In this document: in pieces, positions 1-11,705 of the stretch | How positions within the stretch are numbered: the stretch's first letter is position 1 | How the letters are laid out: each line of letters opens with the position of its first letter | DNA from: Phragmites australis | Taxonomy: Eukaryota; Streptophyta; Magnoliopsida; Poales; Poaceae | Direction: 5' to 3' | Length of the DNA: 64,000 nt | Assembly (NCBI RefSeq): GCF_958298935.1 | Contig: NC_084928.1 | Location: 20,553,501 to 20,617,500 of the forward strand | Translations under genes and position numbers: made by a program | Notes under the pieces: generated by a model | The model's input: only the letters and a program-made list of their open reading frames with translations | What the model was told of the DNA's origin: nothing | The model's database searches: none

Positions 1-2175
1 CGACATTCATGAGTGGAAGAAATATCCTCAAAGGTTGGTCATTTTACATCAGACATTACATGAATTTTATAAAAAAAAAGATGAGTGGTGTAACCCTCAA
101 AATTGACTTTGAGAATGCTTACGACAAAGTTAAATGGCCATTCCTATTATAGATCCTTCAAATTAAAGGCTTCTCACCTAAATGGTGCGATTGGATAGAA
201 AGCATCATTTTAAGGGGTAGCGTAGTAGCAAAAGTCGATGAAGGGACTGGCGATTACTTCCAAACGAAGAAAGGTCTACGTCAAGGCGACCCGCTCGCTC
301 CGATGTTGTTTAACATTATTGCAAATATGTTAGCAATATTGATTGAGAGAGCTAAAAATAACGATCAAATTGAAGGAGTTGTACCTCACTTGGTAGAAAG
401 TGGACTATCAATCCATTAGTATGCCGATGATACGATCTTATTTATAGAGGATGACCTGGAAAAGGCCAAGAACATAAATCTTTTGCTTTCTGCATTTAAG
501 CAACTTTCAGGATTAAAAGTAAACTTCCACAAAAGTGAAGTGTTTGGCTTTGGGTGGCTCAAGAGAAGGTCAGCCAATATGCCGATGTTTTCATATGTGA
601 AATGGGTGAGTTACCCCTGCAGTATCTAGAAATCCTGATTCACTATCAAAAAACTAAGAAACTAAGATTGGAAGTGAGTAGTGGAATGGATCGAAAAAAG
701 ACCGAGCAGTTGGAAGGCCAAGCACTTATCTACGGCTGGTAGATTGGTACTTTTAAACTTAGTTCTTAGTAGCCTAGCCACATATATGATGTCTTTCTTT
801 CAAATACCACGCAGGGTTCTAAAAAAGATAGATTATTTTCAGTCAAGATTCTATTAGCAAAGCGATAGTCTTTAAAAGAAATACCGCTGGCGGAATGGAA
901 AGTCTAGTGTAAACCCCAAAACCTAGGTGGGTCAAGGATAAAAGACCTTGACATCCAAAATACCTCTCTCTCCTTTGTAAGTGGTTGTATAAGTTACTAA
1001 CTGAGGATGGTACATGACAAGAACTACTTCGAAACAAATACATGGGAACAAAATCTCTTTCACAAGTTGAAGTAAAATCATGTGACTCTTACTTCTAGGC
1101 AAAACTTATGAAAATGAAAAGTATCATATTTCAATATGATACTTTTAATATAAATGACATATTTGAAACTAGATTTTGGGAGGACGCTTGTTTAGACAAC
1201 TCGCCATTAAGACTCCAATACCTTTCATTATATAACATAGTATGGAACAAACATAGTACGGAACAAACATGACTCGGTAGCTAAAGTCATGTAGTCATTC
1301 CCTGCAAATGTTTCATTCAAGTGGGACTTGTATGGGCTGAAATTAGTCACATGCAATGATTTGATGGCTCCTCACAAACATCACATTGTTCGAGAACCAA
1401 GATGCGTTTAAATGGAACTTAAACAAAACTGAAAAGTTCACAGTCAGTTCTTTGTATAGGGTTCTGGTGCAAAGTGAAGAACCAATCCAGAATAGTAAAA
1501 TATGGAAATTAAAGCTACCATTAAAAATAAAAAAATCATGTGGTACTTAAAAAAGGGTTCTCTTAAGAAAGGATAACTTAAGGAAAAGTCAATGGCAAGG
1601 AGATCAGAAGTATTGTATTTGTCACAAATCTGAGACAATTAAGCATCTCTTTTTCGATTGTCGGTTAGCATGTTTTACATGGCTAATAGTTCAAGTAGCA
1701 TCAAATATTTACCAACCACGAAGTATTCAAAATATGCTTGGGAATTAACTTCAAGGTTTAACTAAAAAAGTGAAAGGCCATTTGTTGGCAGCTGTGATCA
1801 CTTTTTGCTGATCGCTATGGCTATGCAGGAACAACATTATCTTTAACAAGAGGAATTCTATTTCTCTTTTACATGTTATTTTTAACTGTACACACTAGTT
1901 CTATTTGTGGTTTGTAATACATCGGCAGGAGCATCGTGAGATGGTTTCTACGACATGTATGCGACTGGAGCAAGTGGCCTAGGAGCTATTTAACTTGTTT
2001 GGATGACAGTCTAAACTCCATATCCAAGCTTAAAAAGAATAATCTCTCATAAGGAGATATGTTTCTAGATAGTGGTTGTGTGTCTTAGTAATACAGAGAT
2101 CATGAGTAAACTCTTGTATGGTTGTATCGGCTTGATATAACGATAAGAGTTAATAAATCTCTTTTTTTTAAAAAG
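1..2175 (+). pseudogene. Degenerate plant L1-type LINE (RT and zf-RVT regions)
   Basis: Non-LTR retrotransposon remnant that enters from the left edge. Conceptual translation from about 82 to 560 shows reverse transcriptase blocks: KIDFENAYDKVKW, then GLRQGDPLAPMLFN, then YADDTILF near 421, the catalytic YADD box. A Cys/His knuckle of the zf-RVT type follows at about 1600-1700 (CHKSETIKHLFFDC). These blocks in this order are diagnostic of plant LINEs. The frame is broken by several stops, including one just before YADD, and by frameshifts, so it is dead. No gag or endonuclease part is visible because the element begins outside the window. The 3' end is placed at the short A/T-rich tail near 2160-2175. 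Identification is secure; the exact end is not. Confidence 0.9.
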
Positions 2176-2693
2176 AAGCCAGCTCTAACAATCTAAATTA
2201 ACCAATATTAACTCTAAAACTAACTCATAGATCTTATTTCTAACTATTCTAATATGATTCCTAGCAAGTGATCTTATCTCCAACCTGGTGATACAGTACA
2301 CGTTGGTGCTACAATACCGCGCTTGCTGTTGACATGCGTGAACTGTATTTTCAGCGCATAACAATTACCACCTATTGACGGTTATCAGTTTGATATTTGT
2401 CTTTGTTTTTGTTTGGTTTCTCTACTTAATAGTAGATGAATATCAATTTCAGCGGTCAGATCTGATTTCTAGTCCTATCCTCGTTCGGAAGTAGAAGGTA
2501 CCGTAAAATTAGTCATTACGGTTGACAAGACCATATTGTAAACGTAGGGCCTCAATATTGGAGAAATTGACCTCAATAGTTAAAAGAGAAATGGGTAAAA
2601 AAGAATGCATTAGAGATCTGCACCTGCAGCTTTCGGTCTCACTTGTTTAACCCTTCTGCAAAACAACAAATCCGCAAAGGAAAAAAAAGCAAA
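2176..2693. other. Intergenic AT-rich stretch, nothing recognised
   Basis: No long open frame, repeat boundary or RNA gene was recognised between the LINE tail and the next LTR element. Confidence 0.5.
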
Positions 2694-3885
2694 TGTTAGA
2701 ATATATCTGTCTGCTATGGTAAATCACGATTTGTTAGGATTGATGATAATAGATATGATATGATTCGGTCGTTAAGATTAACTTATGATCCAAGTCACAT
2801 ACTCTATATAAATACGCTCACGAGGCTCAATACAACATATTCATACTTCTATATGGTACCGAGTCAGTACTCTTCCTGAGCCGCTGCCTCCGCAACTTTT
2901 GTTGCCCCGCCCTAGGAGATGATCCAATCTTTATGATCTTTCCCATGGCAACACAACCATTAGATTAGTGTTTGTGTTGTTGATTCATATATTGACCACC
3001 ACTTAGAGTTTTTTCTGGTCATCTTCATATAAGGTTTTTCTCTATTTTATTTGATCATAGATCGGTTTGTGTCTCTCTAACGACCCGCAGACGCTCCTCG
3101 GCTTCGGACTTACACCACCTAGGTTTTGACCTATCCAATGCCTCCTCTCCTCTTATGATTCCCTAGTGTGACGTGACGCACTCGTCGACATGGTCCTCTT
3201 GCGTGGCTTTCGGAGCGCCCATCTACACATCATCATCATGTCGGATCATTATCATCAAGCTGTCGTCCCTGAGCATAAGTCTCTCACCACTGAGGATGAG
3301 GCTATCGTTGCGTGCCCTCTCAAACTGCAGTGCCATTGCTCATGATCATGCAATCATCGTTGGGGTCGCCGCCTCTCCAGCAGTGGCTTAACGCCATAAT
3401 ACTCGTCCTTGTCACCATGCCACCTATCACTCCGAGTTAGCATCTTCCTCTGACACCTCTAGGTCGCCGCCCCATCAAGGCCACTGTCATCGCCAATCGA
3501 GGTCCTTGGCTAGATCAATATAATTTTGTGCAAGCATGTTCTCGTGGTGATGCTTTGGGCTTGTACCCTCCTCCACGGCTACAACTAGTGTCACCTCGCT
3601 CTTAGCTACCTCGACAACAAAAGGACTATCATCCTCTTGAGCAAAAACTTGTTAGTTTCCAATTCAATCTGAGTATCTGTGATGCTCACGCTACGACCGC
3701 GGGGATGTTAGAGTATATCTGACTGTTATGGTAGAATATGATTTATTATGATTGATTGTAATCTGTTTGATATGATTTGTCTTATCTCTAGGACTGTCTT
3801 GGATGCAAATCATATATTCTATATAAATACACCCACAAGACTCAATACATACATCCACAGTTACGTGTATATTCATACTTTTGCA
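2694..3885 (+). mobile_element. Small non-autonomous Copia-like LTR element
   Basis: Two diverged direct repeats begin TGTTAGA at 2694 (to about 2851) and 3706 (to about 3885). Both contain a TATA-like CTATATAAATAC and end in TTCATACTT. Right after the first, TGGTACCGAGTC (2854-2865) resembles the initiator-Met tRNA primer site TGGTATCAGAGC used by plant Copia elements. Just before the second is a short purine run, GCGGGGA. The five bases before the element (GCAAA) and after it (GCAAG) differ at one position, consistent with an old 5-bp duplication. The 0.8-kb interior has no intact gag or pol, so this is a TRIM/LARD-like derivative or a deleted Copia. The LTRs look roughly 70 percent alike by eye, so it is old. 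Confidence 0.6.
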
Positions 3886-4204
3886 GCAAGTGTTTAATCT
3901 TGTTGTTGCAATTTGAGGAAGCAAGCATATAGATGAGAGAAGCAAGGTGCTAGACCAGAGAAGGGGTTGGATGGGTTTATTAGAGATGCTTACCTACTTC
4001 ACGCTGCTTTCGCCCGTAAATGAGAGGGACGATTGCCGCAGGAGGATTTTTTGCGGGTAGGTAGCGAGAGCTATCACTGGCAGCAGCGGGAATTTTCACG
4101 CGTAAATAGCGGTTGCTACGGCGGGGTGTGATGAATGAAGCCAAGAGCCTGGGGTATTCTTGTCTTTCCGAAAACAAACTCCCTGCCTTCCTCATGAACT
4201 ACCA
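3886..4204. other. Short unannotated spacer
   Basis: Sequence between the LTR element and the MULE target duplication. No gene was recognised; the small open frames on either strand lack any recognisable motif. Confidence 0.4.
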
Positions 4205-4214
4205 CTCTACCAGG

Positions 4215-4651
4215 GGATTAAAATCCTCTGCCGTCATAGCAGCAAAGGGGATTAAAATCCTCTGCATGTGATTTTGTTCGGTGGCCAAATCATGCAACAC
4301 GTAGCTTCCAAATTCCCGATCTAACATTATTCCCATGCGGACATTGCAACCTGTTCTTGTTTCAGCTCGAGGAAGTTTGGTCAAATGATCTCTCTTGTCC
4401 TGTGTTCGGTAGCCTTTATTGGAATAGACAAACCCGAATGATATAATTACCTTGTCAAGTTTACTTGTATTCTCATACTTCTTCCTGACGCTGAAGCCTA
4501 CTCGACATCGATAGAATACCCAAAACTTCCGAGCCTTGTCTGAACTAGTAAAATTCATGCCTATTCGAGGCATCCAAGAAGGTGTATTATTTATGCTGCA
4601 AAACATGGCACCATTATGACTTAACGGTGGATGATACAAGGTTAAGTACAA
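4215..4651 (-). pseudogene. FAR1-type DNA-binding domain fragment
   Basis: The minus-strand frame 4651-4199 gives 150 residues. The central part (PRIGMNFTSSDKARKFW, then GFSVRKKY, then RTGCNVRM, then LATEQNHMQ) has the spacing of the WRKY-GCM1-like FAR1 domain found in FHY3/FAR1 proteins and the MULE transposases related to them. A second frame on the same strand (4890-4642) may be upstream exon sequence but has no recognised domain. The reading frame runs straight through the transposon TIR and target duplication before stopping at 4199. There is no MULE DDE core and no SWIM finger, so this is a truncated transposase or a captured host FAR1-related exon. It is probably not functional. Confidence 0.7.
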
Positions 4652-5909
4652 ATAAAGAACACTTTTGTACTAGCATATAATTGTTTTTGCTTCAACCAAC
4701 GATATTGTTTTGAGTCAGAGAAACTGATATTGTACTGTGGAGAGATTGATTCAAATAATATGGCTTGTTTGGAGCCTCCATAGCTGTTGCGTGTTGTGGT
4801 ACCTTGATGCTCATTCTGATACTTTGATGGCATTCCACTTGAGTTTTCCTTGCATATGCTGGTCAAAATATACTCTTGTACAGGGTTCACAAATACGACG
4901 GGTCGAAATGCGACCCCCTCGTATTAGAGAAATGTGTGAAATTTGAGTGAAAATTTAAAAATTCCGTGCAATCAAACCCGGTTGACCGAGGGAAAAAAAC
5001 GTTCGAATTGGACTCTCGAAATGTGACCAATTTCTTCGATATTTGAACAAATTCCACCGATATGCGATCGCATTCTTCACATTTTGATCAATGTCGAAAA
5101 CCACTCGAATTCTTCGAAAGCTGTTTGGTTTTCTCGATTTACCGAGAGCATTTCTCGATTTTCAGTGAAGTTCAACAAAAAACCAAAAAATAGCTCAAAC
5201 TTGTAAAATCCATAACTAATTCATATGAGCTTCAAATCAAATGAAACAAAAAAAATTTGGTTTCGTTGTAACATGGTCTACACGATAAAAATATTTATAC
5301 TCATGAAAAATTGAATATTTTCTGTGACAATATGTATTTTCTAAACCTAGTTAAATACATAGTTAATTCTTTGCTAATTCAAAAATCATGAAACCAATTT
5401 TATTAGTCTTCTTACATGATCCTATGTCTTTTAAAAATACATAAACTCATGAAATAGTATTGTAACATGCAGGATTATGTAAATGTGTGCAATTAGATTA
5501 ATTCATAATTAACCCATCACACCTCCAAAATTAGTGAAATCATTTTTATTAGTTTATTTATATATGCTTTATGCAGAAAAAATAATGGTAGACATGAAAA
5601 AGTTAATTACATTGCTATTTCTTAACCTATTCACTTTATGCTTGTGAAGTTTGTAAGAATCATGAAGAAATTAATAAAATTCTAAATGAAGTGAAACAAA
5701 TTTTAAAGATCCTTTTAAGTACATCCTATAAAAGAAAAATATGTGTTTGCATGTCTAGCTTTTCCTTAACGTGATGGACCTATTTTAGTTTCTTTTTCAA
5801 ACTTACTCCATATAAAATATGATGCAAACGATATTTTTTTTATTTTCACATAAGGTCTTAAATTGTCTCTAGTATTTTAAAATTTTTGTAATTTTTTATT
5901 TTTTGAATT

Positions 5910-7328
5910 CACTGCATAAAAAATAGATAAATGAGACATATAATTAGTGACGGGTTATAATATGACCTATCACTTATGTTAAAAGTGACTGGTTGTGACA
6001 AAGATGAGTTAGTCATCAGTGATAAGTCAAGTTTTGATCAGTCACTTAGGACTCATCATCAGTGACAGGTCATCTTAGATCATTCATAAGTGATGTGTCA
6101 AGTTGTGATCCATCACTAATGACTAACTTATTAGTGATAGGCCATCCTAGAAAGTCATTTGTGACGAGTCAAGTCACTAATGACCAGTTTGATGAAACAG
6201 AGCATACGAAAGAATCTTAATTGGTCAATCGTTAGATGTATTAGTCAACTAGTTTGATGAAATATTAGAGCCCATCAACTCTTCAAATTTTTTACATAGT
6301 TGTGACATATCTAATATATCCTTCATAATGTATCAACTATAAATCTAGCTACTATATTAATTAAAAATAATAACCATATAATAGTTATCGAGCAATGTAT
6401 ATTTTCTGTATCCAACAGTAAAATCTGCATTTATTTGTAAACCATAAAATGTGTTGTAAAATATTAAAGCAAATATCATTTCTAAAGTAACTTGATTTAT
6501 AGTAGTGTATTCATAAATATTTTTTATTTTATTTTATTTTTCTCTTATTTTTTCTCACCTTAGCAACACTAGGATAGAAATCATTATATATTTTTGCTCA
6601 AGTTTGATGTAAGAAGAGCCTTCTATAGACACAAACGTGTATTTTGAAAATGGTGCAAAAACTTTCAGAGGCGAGAACTCAATCTTCCAAGCCTCTTTTG
6701 GTCTTGAAAAATTTGTCGAACCCGACAAAGTCGAGAAGAAACAGATGTAACTTTTTTATCTAGATGTCCATAGAGTAAAAAACATCAAAATTGGAGTTTG
6801 TATGTAAAAATTATACCTGTTTAACCGAAGGCACTCCGTGTTAACTGTTTTGTGTGTCTTTTTGCTGAAGGTCACGTGGCGAGGGTAAGGTAGTAAGGCT
6901 GCTACGCGTGCGAGGGTATGTCGCGAGTTCGATTCCCACAGAACGCACACTATGAAAACAGCTTGAAAAATATTAAGAAAAATATGACGAGTGGTGATGA
7001 CCCTAAGTTGGGTTAGCTCGGGTGAAAAAAATATTTCTTTGACTTTTTATCGTGTTCAAAAAGCACGAAAACCTTTCATCAGTCATAAGTAACGGGTCAT
7101 AACTTATCACTTATGATTTGTAATAAGTGATAGATTACAGTTATGACCTGTCACTTATTACATTCATTAGTGACGGGCTAAGTTTTAACCTGTCATCAAT
7201 GATCTTATGGTGACGGGTCCTTATCCGTTACTTATGATTAGTCATCAGTGACGTATTCAGTGTGACAGATGCAGGACCCGTCACCTATGGCGATTATAAC
7301 CCGTCGCGTTTGAGCTTTTTCATTAGTG
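5910..7328. mobile_element. CACTA-like element with subterminal repeat arrays
   Basis: Two regions, 5945-6190 and 7070-7320, are packed with short units of the type GTGACGGGTCA / TCACTAATGA in both orientations, the usual look of grass CACTA subterminal arrays. The outermost plausible termini are CACTG at 5910 and TAGTG at 7324-7328. They are flanked by ATT (5907-5909) and ATT (7329-7331), matching the 3-bp duplication of CACTA elements. No transposase is present. The left terminus differs by one base from CACTA and the TIRs match poorly beyond that, so boundaries are moderately certain. Confidence 0.5.
6876..6937 (+). other. tRNA-like A-box/B-box segment inside the CACTA element
   Basis: GTGGCGAGGGTAAGG (6876-6890) resembles a Pol III A box, and GAGTTCGATTCC (6925-6936) is a good B box, about 35 bp apart as in tRNA-derived sequences. 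A complete cloverleaf is not obvious, so it is not called a tRNA gene. Confidence 0.4.
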
Positions 7329-7910
7329 ATTTTTTGAGTTCAAATTTTGATGTCCGATCAGTTTCTAAATGCATGTGGCTCGCATATGTCGAATATCGTG
7401 AATATCGGTCGCATTTCGTTGAATTGGTGACACAAGAAGATGACACAAGATCTAAAAAGCTCTTTGGAGATAAAGATCTGAATAAATTTATGTGTTAATT
7501 ATTGCTTTTAGAAAGCACACAAGGAATTTTCGCCAAAAAATATTAAGCCAGCGTTGTGGAAAGCACACGAGGAATTGGCACCAAAAACTGTTTGCTGCCA
7601 GAATCATGGCTTCGTTGCCGCTAGCCAGAGTTGTTAGAATATCCAGTCTTTCAAGAGTAACAGTTTTTAATGGGCCTAACGAAGAGCCTTCAAGGCCTGG
7701 GGCCAGTAACATATGGCTACATGCAGGAGGCGAGGTACGGCACGCCGTGCCTTTGCTGCTATGACGGCAGAGGATTTTAATCCCTCTACCAGGGGACCCT
7801 AGGAAGAGATTGTGGAGGTTCGGCTCCTAAACTCTCATTCTCTATCTCAACAAAACTTTCATTCCCACCAAACAAATAGTATATTTTTAAGCCCTTCCTC
7901 TAAACTACTG

Positions 7911-7998
7911 TTCTCTCCTATTGATTCCCCTCGACCAAACACACGCTTAGAGAATTCTCTCCTATCGATTCCCCTCGACCAAACACACGCTTAGAGAA
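7911..7998. repeat. 44-bp tandem duplication
   Basis: 7911-7954 and 7955-7998 are near-identical copies differing by one T/C. The unit contains CCCTCGACCAAACACACG. It lies just outside the right end of the MULE. Confidence 0.9.
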
Positions 7999-8685
7999 AT
8001 GGAGATACCAAATGGCCGTTGGACTGTTGGACATCAATAAGCTGGCTTGCGCTTTGGAGGCCTGCGATAACAAAATAAGATTGACAAGTTGTCAGAATCC
8101 TTTTTGCCAGATTAGAACACGAGCAATTAAATTATTGTTCCGAAAGATATGATCAATGCTAGAACTATATTTTTTTCGTAAAAAAAAAAACAGAAATGTA
8201 GTAAGTGGACCGGCAAATTTGAAGTCGGATGAGTGGTTCACATCATGACACATTTTAAGTTTTTTTGTTTTGCTGCACATCCGTCTTGCTAGCAAGCCTG
8301 GCGTTCTATTCTTTTTGTCATCTGCTTGACATATTTCTTGCGTGACTATGTATCTCACCAGCTAATAGATTCGTTGAGAGATTGCGACCATTAACTACTC
8401 ATGTCAGATTCTTCTTTTACCAAAAAAATCTTGTATTTTCCCAGACCGGCATGAATTATTATTCCTAGAACTCCCTCCAAACATTTCCATGCACCTACCA
8501 TGGGCTACAAATTCGTCTATATATAATTTCCTAAATTAAACCCACAAATTTTACACGCAAGGAGACACATTCAAACCCAGCCAAGAGACTCGTTCCATCG
8601 GCTCAAGAAACTTCCCGCCCACTCGTCTCTCGCACATGCACGCACGTAGCGCTGGCTCCTCCAACCACCTACCAAGATTAGCCCG

Positions 8686-8704
8686 CCAATCCAGCTATAA
8701 GTAG
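8686..8704 (+). promoter_or_regulatory. CCAAT and TATA motifs of the AGP gene
   Basis: CCAAT at 8686-8690 is followed by CTATAAGTAG at 8695-8704, about 150 bp upstream of the AGP start codon. A second TATA-like run, CTATATATAA, lies near 8517. Start-site choice cannot be settled from sequence. Confidence 0.5.
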
Positions 8705-8854
8705 CACCCCTACCCCGTCCCCTCCTTCCCCAGGCAAGCAGCAAGGGCGCCACGAATAATAGCAAGTGATCATCATCGATCCACCTTGCTAATAAGCCAG
8801 CCCTTCTTCGTCGTCTCCGACCGACCCGTTCGACGATCCGATCCTCAAGGCGTG

Positions 8855-9028
8855 ATGGAGATGAAGAAGATCGCCTGCGCCGTCCTTGTCGCCGCCTCGG
8901 CCACCGTGGCCCTCGCCGCCGAGGCCCCGGCTCCCGCCCCCACCAGCGCCTCCTCGGCCGCCTTCCCGGCCGTCGGCGCGGTGCTCGGCGCCTCCGTCCT
9001 CTCCTTCTTCGCCTACTACCTCCAGTAA
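8855..9028 (+). CDS. Arabinogalactan peptide (AGP23-type)
   Basis: A 57-residue single-exon precursor. Residues 1-22 are a classic signal peptide ([15 protein letters not shown], then ALAA). A very short mature part contains the alternating APAPAP motif (about 24-29), where prolines are hydroxylated and arabinogalactan is attached. It is followed by small residues and a hydrophobic tail ending SFFAYYLQ that acts as the GPI-anchor signal. Expected location is the outer plasma membrane and cell wall. The MEMKKIAC start and AYY ending match AGP23-like peptides, which in other plants are mainly expressed in pollen; that is family knowledge. An in-frame ATG at 8786 would add 23 residues before the signal peptide and is rejected because the family begins at MEMKK. 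This is an intact, probably functional host gene. Confidence 0.9.
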   Translation: MEMKKIACAVLVAASATVALAAEAPAPAPTSASSAAFPAVGAVLGASVLSFFAYYLQ

Positions 9029-10349
9029 AATTAGAGGAATTGAAGAAGAAGAGATCACCAGGAGACTGCTGGCTGATGTTGTCTGCATTTCGTTCGTTTC
9101 CGTTTATGGTATAAGTACGTTAATCTGGATTAGTTGACGATGTTGACTGATCCATTAATTCATTTGATTTGCATGTCTTTTCTCCCCTCGTATATGTTAA
9201 TTTCGATTTGTAAAGAGGGGAGAATTGGTGGCGCTATTTGTTTGGACATGAGTGTTGGAAATTAATCACTACCCATTTGTTTGAATTATTTTGGTATTGT
9301 TTCGTACTTTTTAGCATTTACTCTATAAGTTTCGTAATATCATGCGTTATTTTATCCGGTTTTCAAACTTGGGGTGGTTCAAGAACCCGGTATGCAAGAA
9401 CTGAACTTCTCTCGTTGAATAAAAAAAGAAACTGAACTTCTCTCGTAGCATATTAGGTATAACTGAAATGCTGGTTCCAGGTAAGCGAATGACACAAATT
9501 AGGCCACTACTGACTTCACCAAGCCATCTGATAGCCATATTATTTAGCCGATAAATTATAACTTATAAGAACAGAAGAACCTGCTGTCAATTTGAGAAGA
9601 TAAGTGATTCTTAGCCGATTATGGTTACCCCAAGAAATTATCTGTTTCTTGCCGTGCCCAGTCGCAATTATTGCAAAATTATCTCAAACACAATCATGAC
9701 CACCTCCATGTGCAAAAAGGCGACCAAATAAAAACAACAAATAAGATAAGCTATTCTTCGCCGATCATGGTTGTCCCAATCAAGAAATGCAGGAACATCG
9801 ATCTCTCTGTGTCATCCTCTCATAATACAACCCTTCTCTACATTGCAAGTTCTAATTTTTCATTCACGATTTGAGTCGAAAAGCCACGCAATGTTCTTCA
9901 GATCTTTGTGCAAAAGAATGCAGCATGCGGCTAAGCATGGCTCTTGAGATATTACTAAGGAACAACAGTAAAGTTTACAAAGAAAAATAAAATAGAAACA
10001 TCGATGGGCATTGATATCACGCATCAAATCTTTATAGTTCAGAGCGTTTCATCAACATCCTTCAAACGTTCAGATCATTGTCTGTTGGAAATTCACGTCC
10101 AACTTATCGATTGTGTGAACGAAAACTATGAATTGCAAACACGAACAAGAGTTACCAGAATGTCGAAAGTCCAAAACCAAATTTAGTATTAGAATTTCTG
10201 TGCAAGAATGAGACAAACCATGGGGTGCAAACCCCACCAGATTTACTAGCTCAATGGAACCAAATCATTACAAATGCGTGAATGAAAAGAGAGAGGGTTC
10301 AAGTTCAAATACTAAAACCACTTTTGACAAGCTCAGAAGGGATAGTTAT
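9029..10349. other. AGP 3' region and unannotated spacer
   Basis: 9029 to roughly 9240 is probably the AGP 3' UTR. Beyond it there are no recognised genes. A weak near-repeat (CTTAGCCGATTATGGTTACCC near 9613 and a similar string near 9760) is visible. The last five bases, GTTAT at 10345-10349, are the left target duplication of the Gypsy element. Confidence 0.5.
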
Positions 10350-11014
10350 TGATATAGAGTGAAGAATTTCGGAGCTGGGAAATTCAACAGGTCAGAACAT
10401 TCGGTTTTGGGTCGGAACTTCTGGTTAAGTTTTTACCGAAATATCCGGTTTTGGATTCGAATTTTCAGTTAAATATTTTTTATCCAATCCGAGAACCTCA
10501 TTCCGGGGAAGAATAGGATATTCCGGCATGGTCGGAATTTCTGATTTAGGGCCGAAACTTCCGAGTTAATTATTATAGTTCAAACTGAGAACTTCATTCC
10601 GGGAGGAATCGGATTTTCCGGCATGACCAAAACTTTTGATTGGGAACAGGAACTTTCGGTTCGAGTTGGATCCGAGATTTTAGAAAAAGATAGAGTTAGA
10701 TTTAAATGAGAGTTTTGATAGATTCTGACCTAAAAAGGGGCAAGACCATCCCTCCCTATAAATATAAAGGGCCATGGCCGATTGAAGATGATTAACATTC
10801 AATCGAATCAATATAATTTACTTTTATTTCTCTTTTATCCCTTTTACCCTAATTCGCTTTGGCACGGGGCCACGGCGATGGTGCTGCCCGCTGAGCACTC
10901 AGACCATAACTTCCAATCGGGAGACCGAAACTTCTGGTTTTTCCAGGGGAGCTTTGGTTTGATTTGCACACGAGGTGCTCGGTGTGTTTAGTGTGATAAC
11001 TTTTCGCATCAACA
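10350..11014 (+). repeat. Left LTR of the Gypsy element
   Basis: 665 bp, compared with 773 bp for the right LTR. It contains a TATA-like CTATAAATATAAAGG near 10757 and short CGGAACTTC / GGTTTTGG motifs repeated through U3. It has the ~110-bp deletion noted for the element. Confidence 0.9.
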
Positions 11015-11021
11015 CACTTTT

Positions 11022-11039
11022 TGGTGACTCCGTTGGGGA
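11022..11039 (+). other. Primer binding site
   Basis: TGGTGACTCCGTTGGGGA lies eight bases after the LTR end. It resembles the TGGCGACTC-type primer sites of Tat-lineage Gypsy elements. Confidence 0.6.
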
Positions 11040-11705
11040 TCAAAGTTTTTCGGCTATCTCTTGGTCGAATTCTAAAACCCTAGGTATGTCTACTTTGGAA
11101 ATTGAGAAAGATAATATCATCATGGCGTCCTATGACGTATTGCCAGAAGAAACATGTATAGCGATCGAAGCTAACTTGGAACAGCATCGGCAACAATTCC
11201 TCTCGCGCTAGGTGAAGACTCGACAAGGTGTGTTCAAGAAAGAAGATTCTTCACCACCCACCGATCAAACCCCTAAGGTACCGAACAATGTAAGTGTTTA
11301 ACCCTCTTCCTCGCATGAAGAAGTTGCTAAGTATGATTGATCAACCTATTGGTGCAACCATGGCTAATTGTGTTTAAAAGATGGTTGATGATACATTGGC
11401 TAAAAAGATTCGGCCTTTAGTTTTACAAATTCATGAGGAACAAAATTTGAAGAAACCTCTTGCTAGTAATGTTAGTGTTTCAATTCTTCCAACTATTGTT
11501 AATACATAAATTAGTGTTTCTTATGCGCATTTGAGTAATCCTCGTGATGGCCGAACTAACATGTTGCACCTAATCATATTCCTTTTTATGCTATTAAAAT
11601 TGATGTGACATAAAACCCATATCATAAAACTCATATCAAACACCATATGTTAGGCCCTATGCTTCAACTTCGGCTCAAGCTCATAGAGTCAAAAGTTATC
11701 CCAAT

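Larger units (their letters stand above)
4215..7783. mobile_element. MULE-type DNA transposon with perfect 34-bp TIRs and 10-bp TSD
   Basis: The 34 bases 4215-4248 are exactly the reverse complement of 7750-7783; both ends begin GGATTAAAATCC. The flanks CTCTACCAGG (4205-4214) and CTCTACCAGG (7784-7793) are identical direct repeats. If the TIR is read one base longer, an 8-bp duplication fits instead. Length 3.57 kb. The left end contains a FAR1 DNA-binding domain fragment, a domain shared with MULE-derived proteins, which favours Mutator superfamily over hAT. The first 18 bases of the left TIR are repeated 33 bp inward at 4248-4265. No DDE transposase was found, so it is non-autonomous. A CACTA-like element (5910-7328) has inserted inside. 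Confidence 0.85.

Noticed and set aside
6876..6937. Functional tRNA gene
   Set aside because: A and B boxes are present but acceptor and anticodon stems do not form convincingly.
8786..8854. Upstream in-frame ATG extending the AGP
   Set aside because: It would put 23 non-hydrophobic residues ahead of a clear signal peptide; family members start at MEMKK/MDMKK.
8789..9137. Overlapping frames of 99 and 83 codons across the AGP gene
   Set aside because: Shadow frames of the GC-rich AGP coding sequence.
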